This document shows, in pieces, positions 1 through 8,456 of a stretch of 47,453 bases of DNA; the stretch's first letter is position 1, and each line of letters starts with the position of its first letter. A model generated the notes under the pieces. That model had not been told where the DNA came from, ran no database searches, and saw nothing but the letters and a program-made list of their open reading frames with translations. Source of the DNA: an uncultured Elusimicrobiales bacterium. GTDB taxonomy: Bacteria > Elusimicrobiota > Elusimicrobia > Elusimicrobiales > Elusimicrobiaceae. Location of the stretch: contig CALVFA010000057.1 of assembly GCA_944326725.1 (NCBI GenBank), forward strand, positions 1-47,453, given 5' to 3'. The translations under genes and the position numbers were made by a program.

Positions 1-833
1 GCCACCGCGTCTGTGGCAGAGAGCAAAATATGCGCCCCTGCACGTAGCGCGTTTAAGGCCGTTTGGCACACGTCCCCGGCGGATTTCATATTCAGCGCGT
101 CGGTTAAAATCAGCCCGCCAAAACCCATTTTTTCTTTCAGAAGCCCGCTCAGTATGGCGCGGGACTGGGAAGCGGGATACTGCGGGTCCAGCGTCGGTAC
201 GAACAAGTGCCCCGCCATCACGCTGTCTGTATATGGAAGGGCGGCGGCAAAAGGGACCAGCTCTTCTTGCTCCAGCTCCGCCAAAGTGCGTGTTAAGAGC
301 GGCAAAGAGAGGTGGGAATCCGTTTTTGTACTGCCGTGCCCCGGGAAGTGCTTGATACTGCTGAGCACTCCTCCGTCGCGCAGGCCGCGGCACAAGGCCG
401 CCCCCAAACGCCCTACGGCTGCCGGGTCTTTGCCAAAAGAGCGGGTGTTTACAATAGGGTTTTGCGGCTCATTGCATAAATCCAACACCGGGGCAAACAC
501 CCAGTCCACCCCGACGCTGCGGGCTTCCCGCGCCAGCGTCAGGCCCTTTTGATAGGCGGCTTCTTCGGTGCCGTTGGCGCCGACGGCTAAGTTGGAAAGC
601 ACCCAGCTCTCCCCGTTTATCCAGCGGCCCAGGCCGTCTTCATAATCGGCACAGATAAGCACCCGCTCTAAGCAGGAGGCCTGTTTAATAGCGCGGATGA
701 ACTGTTGGATTTCCGCCCGCGTGCCGCCGTATATGCAAAAGCCGCCCGCGCCGCGCCGCGCCATTTCCAGCGCGTCTTCTATGCGGGATTTGCCAAACCA
801 AAAACCCGGATAAATCAGACGGTTTATATTCAT
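1..833 (-). CDS. nagZ: Beta-N-acetylglucosaminidase NagZ (GH3), C-terminus cut by window edge
   Basis: Glycoside hydrolase family 3 enzyme. In the peptidoglycan recycling pathway it removes GlcNAc from GlcNAc-anhydroMurNAc (peptides) in the cytoplasm. The translation has no signal peptide and carries the GH3/NagZ hallmark KHFPGHG at residues 161-167, followed by a histidine-containing loop and the LILTDALNM stretch that normally supplies the catalytic Asp. 277 codons are visible, so roughly the last 50-70 residues of a typical NagZ (about 340 aa) lie outside the window. The ATG at 833 overlaps the anmK stop by 4 nt (ATGA), which indicates translational coupling. It is the last visible gene of the recycling operon with murQ and anmK, which supports NagZ over other GH3 glycosidases. 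Confidence 0.93.
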   Translation of the reverse strand, partial: MNINRLIYPGFWFGKSRIEDALEMARRGAGGFCIYGGTRAEIQQFIRAIKQASCLERVLICADYEDGLGRWINGESWVLSNLAVGANGTEEAAYQKGLTLAREARSVGVDWVFAPVLDLCNEPQNPIVNTRSFGKDPAAVGRLGAALCRGLRDGGVLSSIKHFPGHGSTKTDSHLSLPLLTRTLAELEQEELVPFAAALPYTDSVMAGHLFVPTLDPQYPASQSRAILSGLLKEKMGFGGLILTDALNMKSAGDVCQTALNALRAGAHILLSATDAV

Positions 834-1960
834 AAAATCACTTGCCCCAGTATGGTGTTTTCCTTTGCGCCGGTGGCCCGGGCGCAATGGTTGCTTTTGC
901 CTTGCAGTGCCAAATAGGCCATCAGGCCAAAGGCGGCGGCTTCTTTGGCCTGCGGGTTGAGCCCGGCGGCTTCGGAAGTGATAACCGGCAGGGCGCTGAG
1001 GCGCTGTATATTTTGCAATAGCGTTTTATTGTATGCCCCGCCGCCGGACACGATGATTTGCCGCCGCGCGCGGGCCGGGACAAAGCGTTTAATAGCGTCT
1101 GCCACCGCGGCGGCGGTAAAGAGGTTTAAGCTAGCCAGCAAATCCGCCGCGCGCAGTGGGCCAAAGGCGTTAAAGTGGCGGCAGAGATAGTTCTCTGCAA
1201 AGTCATTTTTGTCCAAACTTTTAGGCGGTTTTTGGCGGAAAAAGGGCTGCGTAAGCAGTTTTTGTACTAATTTTACATCGGCTTTCCCTTGGGCCGCCAG
1301 GCGCCCGTCTTTATCATAGGGCTTGCCCAAAAAGCGCGCACAGGCCAGGTCCATTAATGTGTTGGCCGGGCCGCAGTCAAAACCCCGTGTTTTTATGCCT
1401 TTGCCCACCACAGACAAATTGGCAATGCCGCCTAAATTAAGCAAGATGTTGGGCTGGCCTTGTCCAAAAATATATTCATCAAAAAAAGGGATTAGCGGCG
1501 CGCCCTGACCGCCTAAGGCCATGTCTTTCTCCCGAAAGTGCGCCACCACCGGCACCCCAAAAGCAGCAGATAAAAAAGCCGGCTCCCCTATTTGCAGGGT
1601 GTTGGCTGTGGGGTCTGCGGGGCCGTGATACACCGTCTGCCCGTGGCTGCCAATACATAAAAGGCGGCTTTGGGGCAGGCGGGCCCATTTTAAAAAAGCG
1701 CGTGCTTTTTGTGCGTACAGTTGCCCCAGCTCAAAATTCAGCTCCGATAATTGCGCCGCGCGCAGGTCTTTGGCTTGCAGCAGATGCTTTTGCAGGGCCG
1801 GCAAGTAGCGGTAATTTTTAAAACAAAGCAGTTGAAAAGGCTGCGGCTGCAGGGCGCATATGGTCAGCCCGTCACAGCTGGTGCCGCTCATCAGCCCCAG
1901 CACAAAGCCGCGCGCCGGGGAATTTTTGGGCAGGCGGACGGCAGGTGTTTTATTCTTCAC
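830..1960 (-). CDS. anmK: Anhydro-N-acetylmuramic acid kinase AnmK
   Basis: Converts 1,6-anhydroMurNAc to MurNAc-6-phosphate with ATP, hydrolysing the anhydro ring in the process; cytoplasmic recycling step. The N-terminal ATPase motif GLMSGTSCDG is at residues 22-31, SHGQT at 105-109, GQGAPL at 151-156 and DCGPAN at 195-200. D195 corresponds to the catalytic Asp of the family's DxGPxN motif. The 376-aa length is normal. The start is a GTG at 1960 with an ideal GGAGG six bases upstream, inside the end of murQ (11-nt overlap). The product feeds the MurQ etherase encoded just upstream. Confidence 0.96.
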   Translation of the reverse strand: MKNKTPAVRLPKNSPARGFVLGLMSGTSCDGLTICALQPQPFQLLCFKNYRYLPALQKHLLQAKDLRAAQLSELNFELGQLYAQKARAFLKWARLPQSRLLCIGSHGQTVYHGPADPTANTLQIGEPAFLSAAFGVPVVAHFREKDMALGGQGAPLIPFFDEYIFGQGQPNILLNLGGIANLSVVGKGIKTRGFDCGPANTLMDLACARFLGKPYDKDGRLAAQGKADVKLVQKLLTQPFFRQKPPKSLDKNDFAENYLCRHFNAFGPLRAADLLASLNLFTAAAVADAIKRFVPARARRQIIVSGGGAYNKTLLQNIQRLSALPVITSEAAGLNPQAKEAAAFGLMAYLALQGKSNHCARATGAKENTILGQVIL

Positions 1961-2843
1961 GCAGAGCCTCCGCCAAAAAGCCGCGGTGTTTTTTAAGTAA
2001 AGCGCGCGCCTGCTTGCAGGTCAATTTTTTGCGGTGTATCAGGACGGCGGTTTTTACGTTTAGGCCGGAATCCTGCAATAAACGCCGGGCCGTTTTTTCG
2101 TCTGTGTTGGTCAGCAGACGTATAAGGCGCAGGGCGCGGGCTGTCAGTTTGGCATTGGTAGGCAAGACATCTACCATCAAATTTTCATATATTTTGCCGG
2201 CGCGGGCCATTGCCCCGGTGGTAATGGCATTTAAAGCCATTTTGGTGGCGCTGCCTGCTTTGAGCCGCGTAGAGCCGCTTAAGGCTTCCGGCCCAGAGTT
2301 TAAACAGATAAAAATATCGGCATAGCGGGTGTCGGCCCAGGGGTTGCAGGCAACCAACGCTGTGCGGCAGCCCGCTTTGCGCGCCGCTTGCAGCGCCCCT
2401 TGCACATAGGGAGTGTTGCCGCTGGCGGCCAGCCCCAGCACGAAATCTCCTTTGCGGGCTTTTTTGAGCAAATCTTTACCCCCTTGCGCGGCGTCATCTT
2501 CCGCCCCTTCTATAGAGCGGAAAACAGCGTCCCTTCCGCCCGCCATGATGCCGATAATTTGCGAGGCTTTTGTGCCAAAGGTGGGCACACATTCCACCGC
2601 TTCCAATACCCCCAACCGGCCGCTGGTGCCGGCTCCGGTAAAAATAATTTTATGCCCGGACACAAAAGTTTCTGCCGCACATTCTATGGCTTTGGCAATA
2701 GCGGGTGCGGCCTGGCGTGCGGCGCGGGCGGCGTTAAAATCCTCCGCATTCAGCATGCGGGCGATTTGGAGAGGGGAGGCTGTACCCAGTTTTTTGGTGC
2801 GAGAGTTGACAGATTCTGTAGGAATTAGGACGCTCTTTTTCAT
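1950..2843 (-). CDS. murQ: N-acetylmuramic acid-6-phosphate etherase MurQ
   Basis: SIS-domain etherase that cleaves the lactyl ether of MurNAc-6-phosphate to give GlcNAc-6-phosphate and D-lactate. The motif FTGAGTSGRLG followed by a conserved Glu-rich segment is the MurQ/GKRP signature, and LKAGSATKMALN with a helical C-terminus also matches. I place the start at the ATG at 2843 (297 aa). The in-frame ATG at 2855 directly abuts the AGGAG, leaving no spacer, whereas 2843 has a 12-nt spacer and sits one base after the stop of the permease gene. It acts between AnmK and the GlcNAc-6-P pathway and sits in the operon in that logical order. Confidence 0.95.
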   Translation of the reverse strand: MKKSVLIPTESVNSRTKKLGTASPLQIARMLNAEDFNAARAARQAAPAIAKAIECAAETFVSGHKIIFTGAGTSGRLGVLEAVECVPTFGTKASQIIGIMAGGRDAVFRSIEGAEDDAAQGGKDLLKKARKGDFVLGLAASGNTPYVQGALQAARKAGCRTALVACNPWADTRYADIFICLNSGPEALSGSTRLKAGSATKMALNAITTGAMARAGKIYENLMVDVLPTNAKLTARALRLIRLLTNTDEKTARRLLQDSGLNVKTAVLIHRKKLTCKQARALLKKHRGFLAEALREE

Positions 2844-2844
2844 A

Positions 2845-4191
2845 TTAATCAGCATCTCCTATGTGCATTGTATGGTTTTGAAAGGCTTTTTCCGTTTCTT
2901 CTATAGATTTGATCTTCCGCGTCAGCGGAATAACTGCCAGCGTGCATAAGCTGATAAAAGCCACCAAAATAAAGTAGGGGCCATACCCCAGCTGCATTTG
3001 CCATTTGCCCGAAAGCATGGAGGGTACCATCATTCCCAGCGCCATAATGCCAGTGGAAATAGCATAGTGTGAGGTTTTGTATTTGCCTTGGGATATGTAC
3101 ATAATAAAGACGGAAAAAGCCATCAGCGCCAGCCCATTGCCAAAATGCTCCAGCGTAATCAGCAGCGCCGTCAGCGCCACGCCGGGGCGTGCATAGGCCA
3201 TGAAAATATAGAAGAAATTGGGCAAAATTAAAATAATGGCAAAGGGCCAGATACATTTTTTAAATCCGTACCGCCCCAGCAGCCAGCCGCCGGCTAAATT
3301 ACCTGCTATAATGGCTCCCAGCCCCAGGGTGCCCTTAATTAAGCCGTAGCTTTGTACGGAAAGACCCATGGCCCCTTCTGCCGCTTTTCCTAACAAAAAT
3401 AGCGGCACAATTTTCTCAAGTAAGGCGTCCCCTAAGCGGTAAAAGAGAATAAAAATCAAAATATAAAGAATATTTTTTTGTGTGAAGTAAGTTCTAAAAG
3501 CGTCTGCCCAGGTATTTTGTCCTTGAACGGAGGCGGGTCCGTCTGCACTGGGTTTGGGCAAAATAAAACGGTGCCAAAACGCCCCGCCTGCAAACAATAC
3601 CGCCAAAAATAAGAACATCAGCGACCAATTGTGCGGCCAGGTGACCGCCGCAGTCCCTTCGGCCCCGTGTTTTGCCAAGGAGCCGGTGGCTGCTACCAAA
3701 ATTCCGCTGCCAAAAATCATGGCCAGCCTGTAAAAAATGGTGCGTATCCCTACAAAATACCCTTGCTGCGGGGCGGAAAGTGCCAGCAGGTAATAGCCGT
3801 CTGTGGCGATGTCTAAAGTAGCAGATACAAAAGCACCCGCCAAAAAACCAAATAAGGATAAAGAGAAAAAGGATAAATTATTGACGGCTTGTGCGTGGTC
3901 AAACACATTCCATGTATTCAGCCCTGCCAACACCAAAAACACCGCCGCCATAGCCAGCTGTGCGCCCAAAAGCCAGCGGCGTTTGGTGCTTTTGCCGTCT
4001 ACCAGCGGGCTCCAGAACATTTTTAGCGTCCAGGGCAGGTACAGCCAGCCGGTCCAAAAAGCAATTTGGTCATTGGGAAAGCCTAGGTCTGCATACAGCA
4101 CAACGGAAACGGTGTTGATGATGATATAAGGCAACCCTTCCAAAAAATATAGGGAAGGAATGTATGTCCAGGGAGAAGGGTTGGTGCGCAT
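2845..4191 (-). CDS. ampG: AmpG-like MFS permease, probable anhydro-muropeptide importer
   Basis: Major facilitator of 448 aa with about 12 hydrophobic segments. The N-terminus has the AmpG/acetyl-CoA transporter family look: YFLEGLPYIIINTVSVVLY, then a proline-rich WSPLVDG loop after the second helix. AmpG-family proteins import GlcNAc-anhydroMurNAc muropeptides across the inner membrane. That role is inferred here from family plus the murQ-anmK-nagZ genes directly downstream. A GGAG site lies six bases before the ATG, and the preceding gene ends only nine bases upstream. A different sugar substrate cannot be excluded from sequence. Confidence 0.8.
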   Translation of the reverse strand: MRTNPSPWTYIPSLYFLEGLPYIIINTVSVVLYADLGFPNDQIAFWTGWLYLPWTLKMFWSPLVDGKSTKRRWLLGAQLAMAAVFLVLAGLNTWNVFDHAQAVNNLSFFSLSLFGFLAGAFVSATLDIATDGYYLLALSAPQQGYFVGIRTIFYRLAMIFGSGILVAATGSLAKHGAEGTAAVTWPHNWSLMFLFLAVLFAGGAFWHRFILPKPSADGPASVQGQNTWADAFRTYFTQKNILYILIFILFYRLGDALLEKIVPLFLLGKAAEGAMGLSVQSYGLIKGTLGLGAIIAGNLAGGWLLGRYGFKKCIWPFAIILILPNFFYIFMAYARPGVALTALLITLEHFGNGLALMAFSVFIMYISQGKYKTSHYAISTGIMALGMMVPSMLSGKWQMQLGYGPYFILVAFISLCTLAVIPLTRKIKSIEETEKAFQNHTMHIGDAD

Positions 4192-4200
4192 ATGGGCTCC

Positions 4201-5220
4201 TTATTTAAAAGGCAAACGGCCGGCCAGCAAATCGGCAAAAGGCTTGGTGGGCTGGCTCATTTCTAAAATCATTTTGATAATAGAGGTCAGCGGTACCGCC
4301 AGAAGCGCGCCGATAACACCCCAAACCAATGCCCAAAAGATTAAAGAAGCAATCACTACCACCGGGTTTAAGTCCATGCCTTTGCCCAGCCATTTGGTTT
4401 CTAAAATGTTTCCCACCACAAAGTGAACGGCGGACAAGAGAAAAATTGTCAGTATCATGCGCCAATCAAACCCATATTGCAAAAATAATACCGGCATGGG
4501 TAAAAGCGTAGCGATGAACGGACCAATGTTGGGAATAAAATTCAGCACAAATGTAATGACGGCAAACATGATGGCCAGCTCGGTGCCTACCATGGCCAGT
4601 ACAAGCCATGTCAAAAAAGCCGCCAACAATGAAACGAAAATTTTAATCAGCAAATAGTAGGATATTTGTTTTTCAATATTGGTTACCAGCGCCGTTTTTT
4701 CATCTCCGGAGGCGCGCCCCATGAAAAGGAAAATCAAAAACAGCGAAATCAGCGTCAAGTTGGACACAAAAGACACCACCCCGCCGCCCATCGTGCGCAG
4801 CATATTAAACAAGGGCACCCGGTTCAAGGTCTCAGCCAACAGTTCGGAGTTGGTTTGTAGGCCCAGTTTTTGGGCCGTTTCCAACAGCCAGGCGACTGTA
4901 GCGTTCAGTTTTTCGGCATAAATATTGGCTCCGTTTACAAAAGAAGAAATGGAGTTGGAAACAAACACCACCGAAAGCGCCGCCAAACCCAAGAAGAGCA
5001 GAATCCCTAATAAAAAACCCAGCAAGTGGGGCACTTTCCATTTCTTTTTCATCCAGTCGGCAATGGTATTTAGAACGATAGAAAGAAATAAGGCAATTAC
5101 GAAAGGCATCAGCACGGCTTTGGCGTAAACTAAAATCCAAGTCATTGCGGTGCCGGCCAAAATCAGCAGGCAGGCATTGTTGATAGGGGCATAGACCGAA
5201 GAGGCGGTGGGTTTAAACAT
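4201..5220 (-). CDS. AI-2E family (PerM/YdiK-type) membrane protein
   Basis: Polytopic inner-membrane protein of 339 aa in the AI-2E/PF01594 family: two N-terminal helices, a long extracytoplasmic amphipathic segment (about residues 85-135), and the conserved C-terminal block FVLNFIPNIGPFIATLLPMP. The family name comes from TqsA (autoinducer-2 export), but members have various substrates, including Na+/H+ exchange, so no substrate is assigned. The start is supported by AAGGAG five bases upstream. It is the first gene of the recycling operon; whether it takes part in muropeptide or pentapeptide traffic is unknown. Its promoter must lie in the 190-bp divergent region before the 5412 gene. Confidence 0.85.
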   Translation of the reverse strand: MFKPTASSVYAPINNACLLILAGTAMTWILVYAKAVLMPFVIALFLSIVLNTIADWMKKKWKVPHLLGFLLGILLFLGLAALSVVFVSNSISSFVNGANIYAEKLNATVAWLLETAQKLGLQTNSELLAETLNRVPLFNMLRTMGGGVVSFVSNLTLISLFLIFLFMGRASGDEKTALVTNIEKQISYYLLIKIFVSLLAAFLTWLVLAMVGTELAIMFAVITFVLNFIPNIGPFIATLLPMPVLFLQYGFDWRMILTIFLLSAVHFVVGNILETKWLGKGMDLNPVVVIASLIFWALVWGVIGALLAVPLTSIIKMILEMSQPTKPFADLLAGRLPFK

Positions 5221-5332
5221 ACAAGCTCCTTATATAGAAAAGTCTTTTACTTATATTATCATAAAACAAGCCTCAGGATAGAAGGTTTTGCAAGACAGAG
5301 CAAAATCTAGTTAATTTTTTTTGACCGAAATA

Positions 5333-5361
5333 TTGTTTGCCTAGTACAAAAATGGTATGCT
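5333..5361 (+). promoter_or_regulatory. Sigma-70 promoter of the secreted protein / beta-barrel pair
   Basis: TTGTTT (5333-5338), 17-nt spacer, then TATGCT (5356-5361) preceded by TG one base upstream (extended -10). It is followed by a leader of about 45 nt with AAGGAG (5396-5401) ten bases before the ATG at 5412. Seen in sequence; activity inferred. The region 5221-5411 must also hold the promoter of the minus-strand recycling operon, for which TAATAT-like boxes near 5260 are candidates only. Confidence 0.55.
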
Positions 5362-5411
5362 ATTAGCAGCAGGAATTTTTTATAAAAAAACAACCAAGGA
5401 GTAGAGTGTAA

Positions 5412-5945
5412 ATGAAAAAAAGCATCGCATTAGTGTTTGGCGCTTTGTTTTTGTTCAGCGTAGCGAACGCTGCCGTAACCGTTACGCGCAACGGCAAAAC
5501 GTCTAAATACGAAAATGGCAGCACTGTCCGCGTAACCGGTCAGTCTGCCGCTACTGTAAACTACAACGGAGTGAAGATTTCCGTCCCGGCGGGTGTTGCT
5601 GTGACCATTGCTGAAAATGCAGATGGTTCCGTCAATGTCAGCGGTACGAACTTAGCCGGTGTAAAAGTGGAAAATAATACCGTCAGCTCCTCCGGCGCGG
5701 TTTCTTTTTCCGTTTCGCCTAAAACCAAAGACATTACCGTCAACAGAGGTGCGCTGATTGTGCAGGACGCTTCTGGCAAAACCACGACGGTAGCTGCGGG
5801 GTCCTCTTTCTCCGCTGCCGCCGCTGCAGGGGCTTCTTCCTTGCCGGCTTTTGTAAACGAAGCTGTTTTGGGCGAAAATACGGCGTCCCAACAGGCGACG
5901 CAAGATGTTGAGGAAATGCTCAGCCCTTCCTCTCCGAGAAACTAA
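5412..5945 (+). CDS. Secreted periplasmic beta-rich protein, weakly FecR-like
   Basis: Not a recognised family member. It has a clear Sec signal peptide (MKK, hydrophobic core, cleavage after SVANA, about residue 20), then a low-complexity, Ser/Thr/Val-rich body made of short beta-strand-like stretches that resemble the FecR fold (GALIVQD..GKTTTVAAGSSFSA near residues 115-140). The tail is alanine-rich and then acidic and Pro/Ser-rich. No cysteines, so it is unlikely to be a lipoprotein. A strong Shine-Dalgarno (AAGGAG) and extended -10 promoter suggest high expression. The next gene, an outer-membrane barrel, starts 16 nt downstream, so the two probably act together in the envelope. FecR-type domains in such positions often bind glycans or partner barrels; that is inference. 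Confidence 0.8.
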   Translation: MKKSIALVFGALFLFSVANAAVTVTRNGKTSKYENGSTVRVTGQSAATVNYNGVKISVPAGVAVTIAENADGSVNVSGTNLAGVKVENNTVSSSGAVSFSVSPKTKDITVNRGALIVQDASGKTTTVAAGSSFSAAAAAGASSLPAFVNEAVLGENTASQQATQDVEEMLSPSSPRN

Positions 5946-5961
5946 GGGAGATTAAGCAAGA

Positions 5962-7086
5962 ATGAAAAAACTGGCAATAGTATTTTTAACTGTAATGATG
6001 GCGTGGCCTGTGGCCGCTCAAACGCCGGTAAACTTTACGGTTTCTGAAGACATCAGCTACGATGACAACATCTATCTGACCAAAGATGATACGGAAGGCT
6101 CCATGATTAGCACCACCCGCGTAGGTGCTGATTATGCTTCCAATATTCCGGGCAGCGGTTTGGAACTGTCTGCCAAAGGTTTAGTGGGCTACAACGCCTA
6201 TACCAAAGACAGCTCTACCAATAACTATTGGGACGCTTTGGGTGCCGTGCAGCTCAAAAACGATTGGATGACCATTGGTGATCGCTTCGTCTACACCTCC
6301 GATCCGGCCAATAGCTCTTTGACTGAACGTGTGGAACGTATCCAGAACGTAGGTTATGCCTCTTTTAAAACCTCTTCTGAAAAGATGTTCGGTTTGGGTT
6401 TAAGCGTAGATGATATTTTTGACCGCTACATGAAAGCGGATTATGATTATCTGAACCGCAACCGCGTCAACTTGGGTGCGCAGGTTTACTATAACCTCTC
6501 TCCCAAAACGAACTTCTTCTTGGAATATGTCTATTCTGACATTGACTATCAGGAAGATAATATCAGCGATTCTACCGGTAGCAGCGTAGGTTTGGGTGTG
6601 AACGGACAGATTGCTTCTAAAGTAACCGGTACGGCCAAAATTACCTGGGATATGCGCGATTATGACCACAGCGTTGACGGTGCCCATAACTACAACGATC
6701 TGTTGGGTTATTATGTTGCCTTGGAATGGCAGCCTACCACACAGAACACCATTCGCCTCTCTGGTGAACGCAGAATGGAAGAAACCTTGTACGACGTCAA
6801 CCGCTATTTTGAGGATACCATTGTATCTCTGTATGGCTCTCAGAAAATCTATGACAAATGGACCGCTTCTTTGACCTTGTCTTGGGAAAATATGGCCTAT
6901 CCGTATAGCTCTGATGGCGATAAGAGAGATGACGACCTCTATAGCATTCGCCCGGCGGTGGACTACCAGTTCAAAGAATGGCTGTCTGCCGGAGTGTGGT
7001 ATCAGTGGCGCAACCGCAATTCCAACAAAGGGCTGTTTGATTACGACCGCAATCAGTTTGGCGTATATGCCAAAGCGATGTTCTAA
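5962..7086 (+). CDS. Outer-membrane beta-barrel protein
   Basis: 374 aa with a signal peptide ending ..WPVAAQ (about residue 20). Nearly the whole mature protein alternates aromatic and polar residues in 9-12-residue strands (for example YNLSPKTNFFLEYVYSDIDY, SAGVWYQWRNRN), and it ends in phenylalanine, the usual BAM recognition residue. The visible strands would support a barrel of about 16-18 strands. It resembles the EpsL/BBP2 type of exopolysaccharide-associated barrels, but I cannot name a family with certainty. It is co-transcribed with the preceding secreted protein and followed by a strong terminator. The neighbouring capsule locus has a Wza homologue too short to span the outer membrane, so this barrel is a candidate partner (see findings). 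Confidence 0.85.
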   Translation: MKKLAIVFLTVMMAWPVAAQTPVNFTVSEDISYDDNIYLTKDDTEGSMISTTRVGADYASNIPGSGLELSAKGLVGYNAYTKDSSTNNYWDALGAVQLKNDWMTIGDRFVYTSDPANSSLTERVERIQNVGYASFKTSSEKMFGLGLSVDDIFDRYMKADYDYLNRNRVNLGAQVYYNLSPKTNFFLEYVYSDIDYQEDNISDSTGSSVGLGVNGQIASKVTGTAKITWDMRDYDHSVDGAHNYNDLLGYYVALEWQPTTQNTIRLSGERRMEETLYDVNRYFEDTIVSLYGSQKIYDKWTASLTLSWENMAYPYSSDGDKRDDDLYSIRPAVDYQFKEWLSAGVWYQWRNRNSNKGLFDYDRNQFGVYAKAMF

Positions 7087-7108
7087 TTGTGGTTAAAGCG
7101 AACTTTAA

Positions 7109-7132
7109 CCCCGCCTTCGGGCGGGGTTTTTT
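7109..7132 (+). terminator. Intrinsic terminator after the barrel gene
   Basis: Stem CCCCGCC (7109-7115), UUCG tetraloop, GGCGGGG (7120-7126), then six T. It sits 22 nt after the barrel stop codon. Confidence 0.93.
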
Positions 7133-7433
7133 ATGCTCTTTTTAAAGACTGAAAGTAGAATTCCTCCATTGCTTTAATAGGGCTAGCTTTTTTGGAAGGA
7201 GAGCGTTTAACTAAATATCGCAAACGCACTATCTATGTACAGGTGTTATACCAAGATTTATTACAGAGAAAGCACCGCGTGTGCAGGGTGTATTGCTGGC
7301 CTTGACAGCAGGAAAGAGGAAAGGGTACGGGGCGGGAGACTCCGGCCCACGCTGCAGATAAAGGGGCACAAAAGCTATATTGTGTGGTAGGTGTTTCTGT
7401 ATTAAATAGCCATTGCGGGGCTGGGAGCCGGAG
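7133..7433. other. 301-bp gap downstream of two convergent units; possible decayed coding sequence
   Basis: No intact gene. On the minus strand, in the same frame as the 7434 gene, reading past its TAG gives 66 open codons, a second TAG at 7233-7235, 33 more codons (with an MEEFYFQSLKRA-like end) and TAA at 7131. The region also has an 8-bp inverted repeat TAAATAGC/GCTATTTA (7403-7410, 7433-7440) spanning the gene end, but no U-tract. It may be a pseudogene tail, a dispersed intergenic element or chance. Confidence 0.35.
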
Positions 7434-8456
7434 CTATTTACTGCGCAAAATCAATACTTGATAAGGGGCAAGCTGTGCCGTTTTCTGGCGCCCAAACAAG
7501 GATTTATATTTTTTTTGTAGAAATTGCGGCGGCAGCGGCTGCGACTGGTCGGAAGCATTGAGTAAAACCGTATATTTTTTGTTTTTGTACTGCCAAGTTC
7601 TAGCTAATAAAGGCAAAGAAACCTCAACTGGGTTTTTGGCGGGGGTACCTTTTTCCAACACAGGGAGGAATTTGGATAATTCTTTGCTAACAGAGCTGAG
7701 TCGTTGCCACCACTCTGGCTGAGCCTGGGGCAAGGGTTTCCCTTCCGTAGTGAAGATAAAATAGAATAAACCACTGACTCCGTTCACAATGCCATGATAA
7801 GACATGAAGCGGATTTCTTGTTCTGTAGGGAAACGCCCAATTCGGTCATCATCAGCCCGATATTGTTTGTATTCTTTCCAGTTAAAAGCTTGCACTACGC
7901 CCCAAAGAGGGGTTTCTGCAGTGCCGGATTCTAACAACCCCTGCCGGGCCAATAACAGTTGATCCCCAAAAGAGACCAGCGGCAAATGCGGCACAGGATA
8001 CCAATCCATCATTAAAATATCCGGCAAATCATAAAAAGGCGTAGCTGTTTTTCCCTGCCCGATAACCAAAGCCGTCTGATGTTGCGGAAAAGCGGTTTTG
8101 GCAGTGTTATACGCCTGCAATACGCGCTGGCGGGGCCAACGTACTACATCGGGTTCATCTACCAAATACCAGGCCAGCATGGGCCAGCTGTGGGCTTCTT
8201 TTTCATAGGGAGAGCCTATGACTTCGTTGGGATAGAAAACAACCTGCATATGCTGCTTTTGGGCTTCTTGGGCCAATTGGGAAAGCAAGGCGGGGTCTTT
8301 TCTGTACGTTTGTATGCAATTAAAACCGGCTTTTTTAACGGTTTTAATGTCAGAGGGAGTGTTCACCCCATACATACACAATGCAAAGGGAGAAGCCCCA
8401 AGAGAAGAGGCCAAGCCCGCTGTGCAGGCCGCCGCGAGAATATTACGAAGCCACAT
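7434..8456 (-). CDS. Secreted TIM-barrel glycoside-hydrolase-like protein
   Basis: 340 aa with a signal peptide (hydrophobic residues 5-20, cleavage likely after SLGA), so periplasmic or exported. The body looks like a (beta/alpha)8 hydrolase: GVNTPSDIKTVKKAGFNCIQTY near the start, AWYLVDEPDV around residue 105 (Asp-Glu-Pro as in GH42/GH5-like and DUF4434-like proteins), DILMMDWYPVP, PLWGVVQAFNW, and SYHGIVNGVSGLFYF. A small C-terminal beta domain (YTVLLNAS..) follows. I cannot assign a CAZy family. Its ATG at 8456 lies inside the end of the priming transferase gene (14-nt overlap) with AGGA five bases upstream, so it belongs to the exopolysaccharide operon. A plausible role is trimming, length control or release of the polymer. 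Confidence 0.75.
   Translation of the reverse strand: MWLRNILAAACTAGLASSLGASPFALCMYGVNTPSDIKTVKKAGFNCIQTYRKDPALLSQLAQEAQKQHMQVVFYPNEVIGSPYEKEAHSWPMLAWYLVDEPDVVRWPRQRVLQAYNTAKTAFPQHQTALVIGQGKTATPFYDLPDILMMDWYPVPHLPLVSFGDQLLLARQGLLESGTAETPLWGVVQAFNWKEYKQYRADDDRIGRFPTEQEIRFMSYHGIVNGVSGLFYFIFTTEGKPLPQAQPEWWQRLSSVSKELSKFLPVLEKGTPAKNPVEVSLPLLARTWQYKNKKYTVLLNASDQSQPLPPQFLQKKYKSLFGRQKTAQLAPYQVLILRSK

Noticed and set aside
13-552. 179-codon plus-strand open frame
   Set aside because: Antisense to nagZ, whose minus-strand translation shows the KHFPGHG signature; the plus frame has no conserved features.
2844-2855. Upstream ATG of murQ at 2855
   Set aside because: The AGGAG abuts this ATG with no spacer; the ATG at 2843 has a usable spacer and follows the previous stop by one base.
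4201-5220. Naming the AI-2E-family permease as an autoinducer-2 exporter (tqsA)
   Set aside because: The family name overstates function; no AI-2 genes are nearby and members have other substrates.
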